This document shows positions 10,901-19,698 of a stretch of DNA of 64,000 nt, piece by piece. Numbering within the stretch: the stretch's first letter is position 1; each line of letters starts with the position of its first letter. The notes below the pieces were generated by a model. The model was not told the origin of the DNA, searched no databases, and saw only the letters and a program-made list of their open reading frames with translations. Made by a program: the position numbers and the translations under genes. The DNA is from Chitinophaga pinensis (GTDB lineage Bacteria > Bacteroidota > Bacteroidia > UKL13-3), in the NCBI GenBank assembly GCA_945898275.1, contig CAMDHZ010000006.1, forward strand, positions 1 to 64,000, read 5' to 3'.

Positions 10901-11114
10901 AGAAATAGGAAAACCAGACTGGTTTTTTATGCCAGGAACTAAACTTGGTTTTAGAGGAACCTATCGTACGCTTGATAGATACTCTAATAGGTACTCACCA
11001 ACCATGAAGATGAATAGCCTTGGACAATTCGTTCCTGATCCAAATGCTATTGGATTCCCAAATGGAAATGAGTGGGAATTTAGAATCTACTTCCAAGTAA
11101 ATATCAATAATTAA
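7995..11114 (+). CDS. Glycosidase (clan GH-A, GH2-like) fused to an outer-membrane beta-barrel
   Basis: Signal peptide MKKRLLQFLLFLIPALTFAQ. Residues about 25-395 are a TIM-barrel glycosidase: the acid/base Glu168 sits in FLLGNENNYG and the nucleophile Glu269 in VLTEFGADAY, the spacing and motifs of clan GH-A families such as GH2. From about residue 445 the chain changes to alternating polar/aromatic strands with Tyr/Trp/Phe belts and ends EWEFRIYFQVNINN, a terminal aromatic strand typical of outer-membrane barrels. One polypeptide therefore appears to hold both enzyme and barrel. It heads a 16-kb operon that has no SusC or SusD gene. I infer a surface or periplasmic trimming enzyme tethered to, or feeding, its own pore. 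The exact GH family and substrate are uncertain; context points to beta-glucan. Confidence 0.8.
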   Translation: MKKRLLQFLLFLIPALTFAQSDKVLVTKSNSGFKLSVNEKETFINGMNWDYFPIGTNYNYSLWKQPDDVILAALDNEMSLLKNMGVNVIRQYTGVPAKWIKYIYEKYGIYTMLNHSFGRYGLTVKGKWEAITDYSNPLVREVLLNETKEMVSQYRETPGVLLFLLGNENNYGLFWRGAETENIPFADRNSTKDAYHLYKLFNEAAKELKQIDKNHPIAICNGDLLFAEIIAKECKDVDILGINVYRGATFTDLFDRVKKELDMPIVLTEFGADAYNTIANQEDQEYQAKVLVSNWKGIYENAEGMGNSGNSLGGFTFQFSDGWWKTGQTLNLDEHDATASWSNGGYSNDFAKGENNMNEEWFGICAKGQTNERGNYELYPRAAYYALQYVHKFNPYNGNPTALNSFFNTVSNADFALKARGDKAVLESKDKGKLYLSNLQANFTSYQTGGSLITTPAASNPSNTTTYPSGQGFDHMQSFNIGVTARPAPNMKANVQLNVLGNVASKPIDEIFYENRGRPITVTTPSGPQQINSNNRVQLYRVSYSWDDKDFKLTGFYRTGHYHWGYEGDFFSLYPEANYGPNIDIYNGGAPFGFELEAKRKFKGLKVAFGPELWWGANPAFLVKYSKKVAGLDVTGIFHEDIVQRTNLQSSFAVPVPKTRRLTFVVGKKMEKLTFDLGGIWGGQPLNGRDFQMIENDVVYVDKIKNTDNFGGKVKLTYSTGAVRWYGLASYMGLVANGGVDQTKTFTGWALKDIGSGNMYNALTGFTYNIGKFQFAPNFLYQKPLVGPIGPNFAAPARPRNILDDPFSVRGNRETVAGELLLTFDPTPATWMYEWDNDRMEDAKFAMSAGFVYRHLPTVQDAAIGILGNGRTTFVFPGSAPAQDLWEVNTRVVSKINPQFGIIGNIYFGNGQANGSDARTVNRYGVDIRTIYKRMKLMTIARIDDWGPFDYHRDFNQTFPLQLIGDWSLEIGKPDWFFMPGTKLGFRGTYRTLDRYSNRYSPTMKMNSLGQFVPDPNAIGFPNGNEWEFRIYFQVNINN

Positions 11115-11146
11115 TAAAATTCAGAACTTATTAAATAAAGAAAACG

Positions 11147-12556
11147 ATGAATACTTTAAATAAAAAAACAATACTTATAAGTCTGTTATCTACCATTCTA
11201 TTTTTAGAAGTGGGGTGCGAAAGAAAATTGTCTGATGATGCGGTACTGCCTTCATTTTCTGCTAATGGAGATATTTTTACAGATGACTTTATTGGTTTAG
11301 GCTCTAATTTTTATTTACCCTTTGCCGATGCAAAACCAGATGTATTTTCGGTAGATATGAAAGAGGGGTATAACAGTAATGCTTCTGTAAGAATAGATGT
11401 GCCTAATAATACAGATCCAACGGGAACTTATGCTGGTGCTATTTTTAGAATTGATGGTGCAGGCAGAAACCTTAGTGGTTTTGACGCACTCACTTTTTAT
11501 GTTAAAGGGTCTATAGGCGCAAAACTAAGTGATGTGGGATATGGGATAGACTATTTAGGAGACAAATACCGAGTAACCATCCAAAATGTTAATGTTGGAA
11601 CTAATTGGTCTAAGGTAATCATTCCAATCCCTGACCCCTCAAAACTGGTAAATGAAAGAGGCGTTTTTTGGTTTGCCGCTGGCCCTCAGGCTACAATTGG
11701 TGCTGGTTACACCCTTTGGTTTGATGAAATAAAATTTGAAAAACTGGGTACAGTAGGTAAACCAACCTCAAGCATTTTAAATGGGCAAACAAGTTCGGTT
11801 AAGGCATTTATTGGTTCAACCATAAACCTTACAGGATTAAGCCATGTTTATAACCTTGTAAACGGCCAAGATGTAAGTGTAATCTCTACTCCTGCGTATT
11901 ATAAATTTACCAGTTCTAATCCAACAGTTGCTACTGTTAATGATGTTGGTGTGGTAACTGCTCTGGCTATAGGAACTGCAGATATTACTGCAAGTATAAA
12001 TGGCGTTGCTGTCAAAGGAAAACTCACAATCGATTGTAAAGGAGATTTGGTAGGTTCACCAATACCAACTAGACCAGCAGTGGATGTAAAATCGTTATTT
12101 AGCGATGCTTATACCAATGCAACTGAAAGTAATTTTACTCCTAATTTTGGAGGCTCTACCACTATAACTGAAATATTAACAACCAGCACTGGTAAAGTGG
12201 CGCAATACAGTAATAATAATTATACAGGAATTATGTTCACCGAAAACCCAGTGGATGCTTCAGGCTTAGGCTTTTTGCACATAGATGCTTATGTCGAGAA
12301 TGCTGCTACCACTATTGGAATTCAAATTAGAGATATAGGGTCGAATAAAACCATTGAAACGGATGTGAATACCGGCAATCCAATGGGAGATGACAAAGAT
12401 GTAAGAACAAATTTAACAGGATTTCAAACGGGTGTTTGGAAGTCTTTTGATATTCCACTTAATGGCGCTATTTTAAATCAGAAAGGTAACTTAGGGGCTA
12501 TTATTGTCACAGGTGGTCCTAATTTTATTCTAGACAATATTTATTTCTACAAATAA
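11147..12556 (+). CDS. Glycan-binding lipoprotein with BIG2-type Ig domain
   Basis: Lipoprotein signal with lipobox LEVGC (Cys24). Residues about 45-205 form a beta-sandwich binding-type domain (FTDDFIGLGSNFYLPFAD, FDALTFYVKGS, LWFDEIKFEKL). About 215-300 is a bacterial Ig-like (BIG2) domain (FTSSNPTVATVNDVGVVTAL). About 306-469 is a module (RPAVDVKSLFSDAYTNA to ILDNIYFYK) homologous to the two repeated modules of the exported protein at 24754. No catalytic motif is visible. It starts 32 bp after the barrel-glycosidase and probably serves the role that surface glycan-binding proteins play in Sus-type loci: holding glucan at the cell surface. Surface exposure is inferred. Confidence 0.75.
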   Translation: MNTLNKKTILISLLSTILFLEVGCERKLSDDAVLPSFSANGDIFTDDFIGLGSNFYLPFADAKPDVFSVDMKEGYNSNASVRIDVPNNTDPTGTYAGAIFRIDGAGRNLSGFDALTFYVKGSIGAKLSDVGYGIDYLGDKYRVTIQNVNVGTNWSKVIIPIPDPSKLVNERGVFWFAAGPQATIGAGYTLWFDEIKFEKLGTVGKPTSSILNGQTSSVKAFIGSTINLTGLSHVYNLVNGQDVSVISTPAYYKFTSSNPTVATVNDVGVVTALAIGTADITASINGVAVKGKLTIDCKGDLVGSPIPTRPAVDVKSLFSDAYTNATESNFTPNFGGSTTITEILTTSTGKVAQYSNNNYTGIMFTENPVDASGLGFLHIDAYVENAATTIGIQIRDIGSNKTIETDVNTGNPMGDDKDVRTNLTGFQTGVWKSFDIPLNGAILNQKGNLGAIIVTGGPNFILDNIYFYK

Positions 12557-12576
12557 TAACTAAGTAATTTATAAAG

Positions 12577-13401
12577 ATGAAGATAATGAAACATTCAAAT
12601 AAAATAATACTAATGGCAATCATAGCCATGGTTGTTGCAAGTTGTAAGGTTGAACCAATACAGACGCTACCAGAAAGAAATTTTGAATTGGTTTGGAGTG
12701 ATGAGTTTGAAGGGGATTCTGCTGCTGCACCTGATGCCGCAAAATGGTCCTACGATTTGGGCACGGGTCAAAACGGTTGGGGAAATAACGAGCTACAAAG
12801 CTATACTAACAATCCAAGAAATGTATCTTTGGATGGCAAAGGTAATCTTGTTATAACTGCCCTAAAAAATAGTAATGGAAGTTACACCTCCGCTCGAGTA
12901 AAAACACAAGGCTTATTTACCCAACAATTTGGTAAGGTAGAGGCTCGCATTAAAACTCCAACTGGTTCTGGCATTTGGCCAGCATTTTGGATGTTGGGAA
13001 ATAATATTACTACTGTTAGCTGGCCACAATGTGGCGAGATTGATATCATGGAACAAAAGGGTAAATTTTCCAATATTACTTATGGTTCTATTCATGGTCC
13101 TGGTTATTCTGGTGGACAAGCCATTACTACTCCATTTGCACTTGCGAATGACAGATTTGATAATGACTTTAATATATACGCTGTAGAATGGAATGAAAGC
13201 AAAATTGATTTTTTTGTAAACAACTACCTATATAAAAGAATTACACCTGCTGAAGCGCCAGGTGAGTGGGTATTTAATCAGCCATTTTTTATCATCATGA
13301 ACATTGCGGTTGGTGGAAGCTTTGTTGGTCCGCCTAATGCAAGTACACCGTTTCCAGGTTCTATGACTATTGATTATGTTAGGGCTTATAAAGAGAAATA
13401 G
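12577..13401 (+). CDS. GH16 endo-beta-1,3-glucanase (laminarinase-type) lipoprotein
   Basis: A 274-residue GH16 enzyme with lipobox VVASC (Cys23). The catalytic ExDxxE signature is CGEIDIMEQ, with nucleophile Glu154, Asp156 and acid/base Glu159. Supporting motifs are FELVWSDEFEG at the mature N-terminus, FGKVEARIKTPTGSGIWPAFWMLG before the active site and the C-terminal FFIIMNIAVGG and MTIDYVRAYK. The extra Met in the ExDxxE segment is the beta-bulge form usual in laminarinases and related beta-1,3(4)-glucanases. It lies third in the operon (20-bp gap) and should make the first endo-cuts in beta-1,3-glucan at the envelope. Confidence 0.93.
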   Translation: MKIMKHSNKIILMAIIAMVVASCKVEPIQTLPERNFELVWSDEFEGDSAAAPDAAKWSYDLGTGQNGWGNNELQSYTNNPRNVSLDGKGNLVITALKNSNGSYTSARVKTQGLFTQQFGKVEARIKTPTGSGIWPAFWMLGNNITTVSWPQCGEIDIMEQKGKFSNITYGSIHGPGYSGGQAITTPFALANDRFDNDFNIYAVEWNESKIDFFVNNYLYKRITPAEAPGEWVFNQPFFIIMNIAVGGSFVGPPNASTPFPGSMTIDYVRAYKEK

Positions 13402-13453
13402 AAAGTTAATAGATATTAGTTTTTATAATTAGAAAAAGGAATAGATAATCATA

Positions 13454-16400
13454 ATGTCAGTTCAAAAACAAATGAAAGAAGAATCTTTAGTAGGAATAAA
13501 GAGACTGAAAATAGAAGGCGAAAACTTCTTTTGTATTTCTAATCATGATGCAATGCGTCCGTTTTTTATGAGTATTGTAAGTGACTCTCACCATTGGATG
13601 TTTATATCGAGTAATGGTGGACTTTCTGCAGGTCGTAAAAATGCCGAACATGCGCTATTCCCATATTATACTGCAGATAAGATTACGGAGTCGTACGATA
13701 CTACTGGTTCTAAGTCGATATTTCAGATTATTCATAATGACCAAACATTTATATGGGAGCCATTTTCTGAACGCAATACTATCTTGTTCAACACTACTCG
13801 TAATCTATATAAAAGTGTTTTTGGAAATAAAATTATTTTCGAAGAAATTAATCACAACTTTGAACTAACATTTAGGTACGAATGGAACTCTAGTAACATC
13901 TATGGTTTTGTGCGTAAATCTTCATTGATAAATGATGGCAACGAAGAACTAACTATTAATATCCTAGATGGTATACAAAACATTATGCCAGATGGGGTGG
14001 GCAGTGATTTGCAAAACTCAACTAGTATTCTTGTGGACGCATACAAACGCAATGAATTAGACCCGAGCGCTGGCATGGGTATTTTTGCGTTGAGTGCCAT
14101 TATAGTAGATAAGGCTGAACCAAGTGAAGCGCTAATGGCTAATATTGCATGGTCACTTGGGTTCGATAATCCATTGTACTTAATTTCATCTTTGCAACTC
14201 AATGAATTTAGAAAAGGACTACCATTAACGCAAGAAATTGATATAAAGGCAGAACGAGGCGCTTATTTTATAAATAAAAAAATTACGCTTTCCCCAAGAA
14301 GTAAAAAGCAATGGCTTATAGTAGCAGATGTAAATCAAACTCAGGCCAATGTGGTAAACCTAATTAATGAAATTAAAAACAACCAAAATCTAGAAAAGCA
14401 AGTAACAGATGATATTGAGCTTGGTTCAAAACGCCTAATGGAATTGAATGCGTCCTCTGACGGCATTCAATTATCCAATGATGTTTATAGAGATACAAGG
14501 CATTTTTCAAATACCCTTTTCAATATCATGCGGGGAGGTATTTTTGATTTTAACTACCAAATTGAGAAATGGGATTTGATTAAATCAATTGCTACCGCAA
14601 ACAAATTAGTATACGAGAATCACAAAGAGTTATTAGAAAGCTTGGAGGAAACATTCACTGTTTTTGAGTTAGAGAAAATATATACCCAAAATAATGATAA
14701 AGATTTTAAGAGACTTTGCATTGAGTACCTACCTTTAAAGTTTAGCAGAAGGCATGGTGATCCGAGCAGGCCTTGGAATAAGTTTTCTATCAATACGCGA
14801 AGCGCTGTAGATCATTCAAAAATCTTAGATTACGAAGGAAACTGGAGGGATATTTTTCAAAATTGGGAAGCCTTGTCAATTTCATTCCCTTCATTTACCA
14901 GAAGCATGGTTCATAAGTTTTTAAATGCTACCACTTTTGAAGGGTATAATCCTTATCGTTTAACAAAAGGTGGTTTTGACTGGGAAACGGTTGAACCTGA
15001 CAATCCTTGGTCATATATTGGCTATTGGGGAGACCATCAGATTATTTATTTGCTAAAATTATTAGAAATTAATGAGAAGTACTTTCCAGGGCAACTTAGC
15101 AGCCAATTAAGTGAAGAGCTTTTTGTATATGCCAATGTTCCATACAAAATAAAGAATTATAAAGAGATTGTTAAAAATGCAAAAGACACCATTGAGTTTG
15201 ATGAGGAGTTGGATGCGAAGATCAGAAAAAGCAGAGAGTTTTTAGGCTCTGATGCAACACTTTTGTTGGCTCAAAACGATAAAATATATAATGTAAACTT
15301 TATAGAAAAGATACTGGCTAGTATTTTATCAAAACTATCTAATTTTATACCAGGTGGGGGCATTTGGATGAATACCCAAAGACCAGAATGGAATGATGCC
15401 AATAATGCACTTGTTGGAAATGGCGTCTCGGTGGTAACACTTTGTTACCTGAGAAGGTTCCTTGTATTTTTTGAAAAGCTAATTGAGCAAACAAATGAAG
15501 AGCGTGTTGCACTATCTAATGAATTGATTATTTTCTTTAAAAAGATTCATTCAACCTTGGAAGAAAATGCGCCTTTATTAAAGGGTGAGATTAACAATGA
15601 GCAACGCAAGTTAATACTTGATAGCTTAGGTGAAGCTGGCAGTGAATATAGAAGTATTATTTACAAACAAACTTTTTGGGGAGAGAAAAGAACCATTTCA
15701 TATAGAAGATTAAAAGCATTTGTTAAGCTGAGTATTGAGTTTACTGAACATACCATCAATGCAAATAAGCGCAATGATAATATGTATCATTCTTATAATT
15801 TGATGAGTTTTCAAAACGATAATGAAGTCGCTATTGCTTATCTTAATGAAATGCTTGAAGGACAGGTTGCTGTGCTAAGCTCTGGCTATTTATCTCCTAA
15901 AGAAGCAGTGAGCTTATTGGACAGCATGAAACATAGTGCACTCTTTCGTCCAGATCAGTATAGTTATTTACTTTATCCTAATAAGAATCTCCCTAAATTT
16001 CTAGATAAAAATAATATACCTAAAAAGTTAATTGAACAATCGAAGCTTATTAACTTAATGCTTGCTTCAGGAGATAAATCTCTTGTTGAGCAAGATGTTA
16101 AAGGTGAATATCATTTTAATGGCAATTTTAAAAATGCATCGGATTTGGATAATGCTATAGAAAAACTAGATGCAGTGAAATATGGTCAACTAATTCTTAA
16201 TGAAAAGCAGATTCTTTTAGAGATTTTTGAGACTGTGTTTGATCACAAGTCCTTTACTGGTCGCTCTGGAACATTTTATGGGTACGAGGGCCTTGGCTCT
16301 ATTTATTGGCATATGGTTTCTAAACTTCAATTGTCTGTTCAAGAAGTATGTTTATTGGCTATAGAAACTAATGAATCACCAGAATTAATAGGTAAACTTT

Positions 16401-16906
16401 TAGAACATTATTACGAAATCAATGCAGGCATTGGTGTTCATAAATCACCTTCACTATATGGTGCTTTCCCAACAGATCCATACTCGCATACTCCGGCAAA
16501 CAAAGGCGCGCAACAACCTGGTATGACGGGTCAGGTAAAAGAAGATATTCTAAGTAGATTTGGTGAGTTGGGTGTTTTTGTTGCAAATGGTTGTTTGTAT
16601 TTTAACCCATGTTTATTGCGAAAAGACGAGTTTACCACCCAAGAACGTACGTTTAATTATGTTACTATAAACAACGAACATAAAACGCTAGCACCTATTT
16701 TAGGTTCTCTTTGTTTTACTGTTTGTCAAGTGCCTGTTATTTATCACTTATCTGATGAAAATTATCTGGAAATTGAAAAGAGGGATGGCTCATTATCCAA
16801 ACAACCTTCACATTACTTAGATAAAGAAACAAGTACGCTTATATTTAGTAGAACCGGTGAAATAGTTCAAATTACTGTATATGTTAAAGGGTCTATTTTA
16901 AAGTAA
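13454..16906 (+). CDS. GH149/GH94-type beta-1,3-oligoglucan phosphorylase
   Basis: A 1150-residue protein without signal peptide, so cytosolic. The layout fits inverting sugar phosphorylases: N-terminal beta-sandwich (NGGLSAGRKNAEHALFPYY), helical linker, (alpha/alpha)6 barrel with RPEWNDANNAL, where Asp648 matches the general acid of the WND motif of GH94 relatives, and a conserved late segment KGAQQPGMTGQVKEDIL. About 1100 residues is the size of GH149 beta-1,3-glucan phosphorylases; GH94 cellobiose phosphorylases are near 800. The GH16/GH17/GH30 neighbours support laminari-oligosaccharides as substrate, giving glucose-1-phosphate without spending ATP. The GH149 assignment is from length, motif and context, not a search. 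Confidence 0.78.
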   Translation: MSVQKQMKEESLVGIKRLKIEGENFFCISNHDAMRPFFMSIVSDSHHWMFISSNGGLSAGRKNAEHALFPYYTADKITESYDTTGSKSIFQIIHNDQTFIWEPFSERNTILFNTTRNLYKSVFGNKIIFEEINHNFELTFRYEWNSSNIYGFVRKSSLINDGNEELTINILDGIQNIMPDGVGSDLQNSTSILVDAYKRNELDPSAGMGIFALSAIIVDKAEPSEALMANIAWSLGFDNPLYLISSLQLNEFRKGLPLTQEIDIKAERGAYFINKKITLSPRSKKQWLIVADVNQTQANVVNLINEIKNNQNLEKQVTDDIELGSKRLMELNASSDGIQLSNDVYRDTRHFSNTLFNIMRGGIFDFNYQIEKWDLIKSIATANKLVYENHKELLESLEETFTVFELEKIYTQNNDKDFKRLCIEYLPLKFSRRHGDPSRPWNKFSINTRSAVDHSKILDYEGNWRDIFQNWEALSISFPSFTRSMVHKFLNATTFEGYNPYRLTKGGFDWETVEPDNPWSYIGYWGDHQIIYLLKLLEINEKYFPGQLSSQLSEELFVYANVPYKIKNYKEIVKNAKDTIEFDEELDAKIRKSREFLGSDATLLLAQNDKIYNVNFIEKILASILSKLSNFIPGGGIWMNTQRPEWNDANNALVGNGVSVVTLCYLRRFLVFFEKLIEQTNEERVALSNELIIFFKKIHSTLEENAPLLKGEINNEQRKLILDSLGEAGSEYRSIIYKQTFWGEKRTISYRRLKAFVKLSIEFTEHTINANKRNDNMYHSYNLMSFQNDNEVAIAYLNEMLEGQVAVLSSGYLSPKEAVSLLDSMKHSALFRPDQYSYLLYPNKNLPKFLDKNNIPKKLIEQSKLINLMLASGDKSLVEQDVKGEYHFNGNFKNASDLDNAIEKLDAVKYGQLILNEKQILLEIFETVFDHKSFTGRSGTFYGYEGLGSIYWHMVSKLQLSVQEVCLLAIETNESPELIGKLLEHYYEINAGIGVHKSPSLYGAFPTDPYSHTPANKGAQQPGMTGQVKEDILSRFGELGVFVANGCLYFNPCLLRKDEFTTQERTFNYVTINNEHKTLAPILGSLCFTVCQVPVIYHLSDENYLEIEKRDGSLSKQPSHYLDKETSTLIFSRTGEIVQITVYVKGSILK

Positions 16907-16910
16907 CAGC

Positions 16911-18170
16911 ATGCCAAAGCGTAGTTTAATTTATTGTTTGTTAATTTCTATTATTTTCACTTCTTGTGACTTCCAGAACAATTCAAATAAAACAAAGCAT
17001 TTGGAGACGAATAAAACTGCTGCTCAGATTTTAGGTGATTCCAACTATTTGGCAATTTGCTATGGTGGTTATCGCACCAATTCGCGGGATTCGCAACCTA
17101 CCTTATCTCAACTAAAAGAGGATATGAAACTTATTAGTGCTATGGGAGTTAAAATTTTGCGTACATATAATACGAAATATGCGGAGATAAATAATCTATT
17201 GCAGGCAATCTCTGAGTTGAAAATAAACGACCCAACTTTTGAAATGTATGTGATGCTAGGTGCGTGGATAGATTGTAAAAATGCTTGGACTAATATTAAA
17301 CCCGATCATGAACGGGAAAATGAAAAAGCCAATGCTGAAGAAATCGCTAGAGCCGTAAAGTTAGCAAATCAATATCCTGAAATTATAAAGGTAATAGCTA
17401 TAGGCAACGAAGCAATGGTGAAGTGGGCAACTAGTTATTATGTATCGCCAAATATCATCTTAAAATGGGTAAATCATTTACAGCAGTTAAAAGATGAAAA
17501 TGGATTGCCCAAAGATCTATGGATTACCTCCTCTGATAACTTCGCTTCCTGGGGTGGTGGTGATTCCACATATCATGTTACTGATTTAAAGAAATTGTTT
17601 CAAGCTGTAGATTATATCTCAATTCATACGTATCCCATGCACGACACGCATTATAATCCTGTTTTTTGGGGATTGAAGCCAAGTGAAAATAGTTTAAGTA
17701 AAGAGGAAAAAATTGATTCGTTGATGATACGCTCATTGAATTATGCTAAAGAACAGTATTCTAATGTTTTTAGTTATATGCAATCAATTGGAGTGGATAA
17801 GCCTATTCATATTGGCGAAACAGGCTGGGCAACTCAATCTGATGGCTTATATGGTAAGGAGGGGTCGAAAGCTTGCGATGAATATAAATCAGCAAAGTAT
17901 TATCAATTGATGAGAGCTTGGACAAATAAAGAAAAAATCACTTGCTTCTATTTTGAAGCTTTTGATGAAAAGTGGAAGGACGCTAAAAATCCCAATGGGT
18001 CTGAAAATCATTTTGGATTATTTACTATTGAGGGCAAAGCAAAGTTTGCTTTATGGGAAATGTTGGATCAAGGCGTATTTAAAAACTTGACAAGAGATGG
18101 CAAACCAATTGAAAAGACTTACAAAGGTAGAAAAGAGGATTTACTAAAAGCCGTTGAACTGCCGTACTGA
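16911..18170 (+). CDS. GH17 beta-1,3-glucanase family lipoprotein
   Basis: A 419-residue protein with lipobox IFTSC (Cys19). GH17 landmarks: an N-terminal strand (AICYGGYRTNSRDSQPT), IKVIAIGNEAMV with acid/base Glu167, IHTYPMHD, and HIGETGWAT with nucleophile Glu303, then FYFEAFDEKWK. It begins 4 bp after the phosphorylase gene, implying coupled translation. GH17 enzymes act on beta-1,3-glucans as endo-hydrolases or transglycosylases; which applies here cannot be told. The lipid anchor puts it in the periplasm or at the surface, unlike the three other GH17 domains in the operon, which have no signal peptide. Confidence 0.9.
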   Translation: MPKRSLIYCLLISIIFTSCDFQNNSNKTKHLETNKTAAQILGDSNYLAICYGGYRTNSRDSQPTLSQLKEDMKLISAMGVKILRTYNTKYAEINNLLQAISELKINDPTFEMYVMLGAWIDCKNAWTNIKPDHERENEKANAEEIARAVKLANQYPEIIKVIAIGNEAMVKWATSYYVSPNIILKWVNHLQQLKDENGLPKDLWITSSDNFASWGGGDSTYHVTDLKKLFQAVDYISIHTYPMHDTHYNPVFWGLKPSENSLSKEEKIDSLMIRSLNYAKEQYSNVFSYMQSIGVDKPIHIGETGWATQSDGLYGKEGSKACDEYKSAKYYQLMRAWTNKEKITCFYFEAFDEKWKDAKNPNGSENHFGLFTIEGKAKFALWEMLDQGVFKNLTRDGKPIEKTYKGRKEDLLKAVELPY

Positions 18171-18183
18171 TAAAAATTAAATA

Positions 18184-19692
18184 ATGAAGAATAATAAACT
18201 ACATTTCTGTTGCTTTAATTTCATATCAATAATATTGATTTGTATGTTTTATATTCAATGTTCAAAAGGAAAAGAAATGACGATTGATGTATATGAAACC
18301 TCCGAAGAAGGAAATGCGTTAACCTTAATTCAAGATTTTAAACCTGCCGATAAATCATTAACAATACAAGTCAATCCTGAAAAGCAATTTCAAAAAATTA
18401 CAGGATTTGGCGGTTCGTTTACTGAAGCTTCGGCATTTTTATTAAATAAACTGAGCCAAGCAAATAGAAAGAAAATATTGGATGCCTATTTTAGTGATGA
18501 AGGTGCGCGTTATTCTTTAACCAGAACACATATTGCATCCTGTGATTTTTCTTTAAGCAATTATACCTATGCCAAAGTAGAGAATGATTTGGAGTTAAAG
18601 CATTTTTCAATTGAAGATGATAAAGATGATTTAATTCCAATGATACTAGACGCACAAAAAATCTCGAAAGAAGGCTTTAAAATCATCGCCTCACCATGGA
18701 CTGCACCGCCCTGGATGAAAGACAATAAAAGTTTTGTTGGTGGTAAATTATTACCTGAGTTTAATGATGCTTTTGCGCTTTACTTTTCAAAATATCTTTC
18801 TGCCTATAAGAAAGAAGGCATTAATGTTTGGGGTATTACAGTCATTAATGAGCCACATGGAAATGGCAATAATTGGGAAAGCACCTTATTTTCACCCAAA
18901 GAAATGACTGATTTTGTTCAAGATTATTTAGGTCCAAAATTGGAGATGGATGGATGGGGTGACCTAAATATTTTTGGTTACGATCAAAACAGAGCTGGAT
19001 TAAAAGAATGGGTAGATGAAATGTACAGGGATGAGAAATCGTCGAAGTATTTTGCTGGCGTCGCAATTCATTGGTATGAAAGCACATATGATTATTTTCC
19101 AGATGCACTGCAATATGCGCATAAAAAGGCTCCTGAAAAGTACCTGATAGAAACAGAAGGCTGTGTAGATTCAGAAGTGCCAAAATGGAAAGACGACAAA
19201 TGGTATTGGCAAAAGGAAGCCACGGATTGGGGATGGGATTGGGCCAGTGAAAAGGACCGTCATTTACATCCCAAATATGCGCCAGTTAATAGATATGCAG
19301 CGGATATCATTGGTTGTTTGAATAATTATGTGGATGGTTGGATTGATTGGAATATGGTTTTAGATACACAAGGAGGGCCAAATTGGTTTAAAAATTGGTG
19401 TGTTGCTCCTGTTATTGTAAATCCAGATAAAGATGAGGTTTACTTTACTCCCTTGTATTATGTAATGGCTCATTTTAGCAAATTTATGAGACCAGGGGCT
19501 GTTAAAATTGGTTGCGAAATTAATCACAAGGAGGTGATGGCTACTGCTGTTCAAAATCCAGATGGAAGCATTGTTATTGCTTTGTTTAATCCAACTGATG
19601 ATAAATTCAGTATTTCAGTCAATTTAAAAACGGAAGTAAAACAGATTACTATAGATTCAAAAGCATTACAAACAATCGTTATTAAACAATAA
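18184..19692 (+). CDS. GH30 beta-glucosidase or endo-beta-1,6-glucanase, lipoprotein
   Basis: A 502-residue GH30 enzyme with lipobox MFYIQC (Cys26). Motifs: ITGFGGSFTEASAF at the N-terminus, SPWTAPPWMK, VWGITVINEPHG with acid/base Glu223, YLIETEGC with nucleophile Glu325, then a C-terminal beta domain (YYVMAHFSKFMRPGAVKIG). This overall form is that of GH30 subfamilies 1 and 3, which include glucosylceramidases, beta-glucosidases and endo-beta-1,6-glucanases. Beside GH16 and GH17, removal of beta-1,6 branches from laminarin-like or fungal glucan is the likeliest job. Subfamily cannot be settled by eye. Confidence 0.9.
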   Translation: MKNNKLHFCCFNFISIILICMFYIQCSKGKEMTIDVYETSEEGNALTLIQDFKPADKSLTIQVNPEKQFQKITGFGGSFTEASAFLLNKLSQANRKKILDAYFSDEGARYSLTRTHIASCDFSLSNYTYAKVENDLELKHFSIEDDKDDLIPMILDAQKISKEGFKIIASPWTAPPWMKDNKSFVGGKLLPEFNDAFALYFSKYLSAYKKEGINVWGITVINEPHGNGNNWESTLFSPKEMTDFVQDYLGPKLEMDGWGDLNIFGYDQNRAGLKEWVDEMYRDEKSSKYFAGVAIHWYESTYDYFPDALQYAHKKAPEKYLIETEGCVDSEVPKWKDDKWYWQKEATDWGWDWASEKDRHLHPKYAPVNRYAADIIGCLNNYVDGWIDWNMVLDTQGGPNWFKNWCVAPVIVNPDKDEVYFTPLYYVMAHFSKFMRPGAVKIGCEINHKEVMATAVQNPDGSIVIALFNPTDDKFSISVNLKTEVKQITIDSKALQTIVIKQ

Positions 19693-19698
19693 ATAGGT

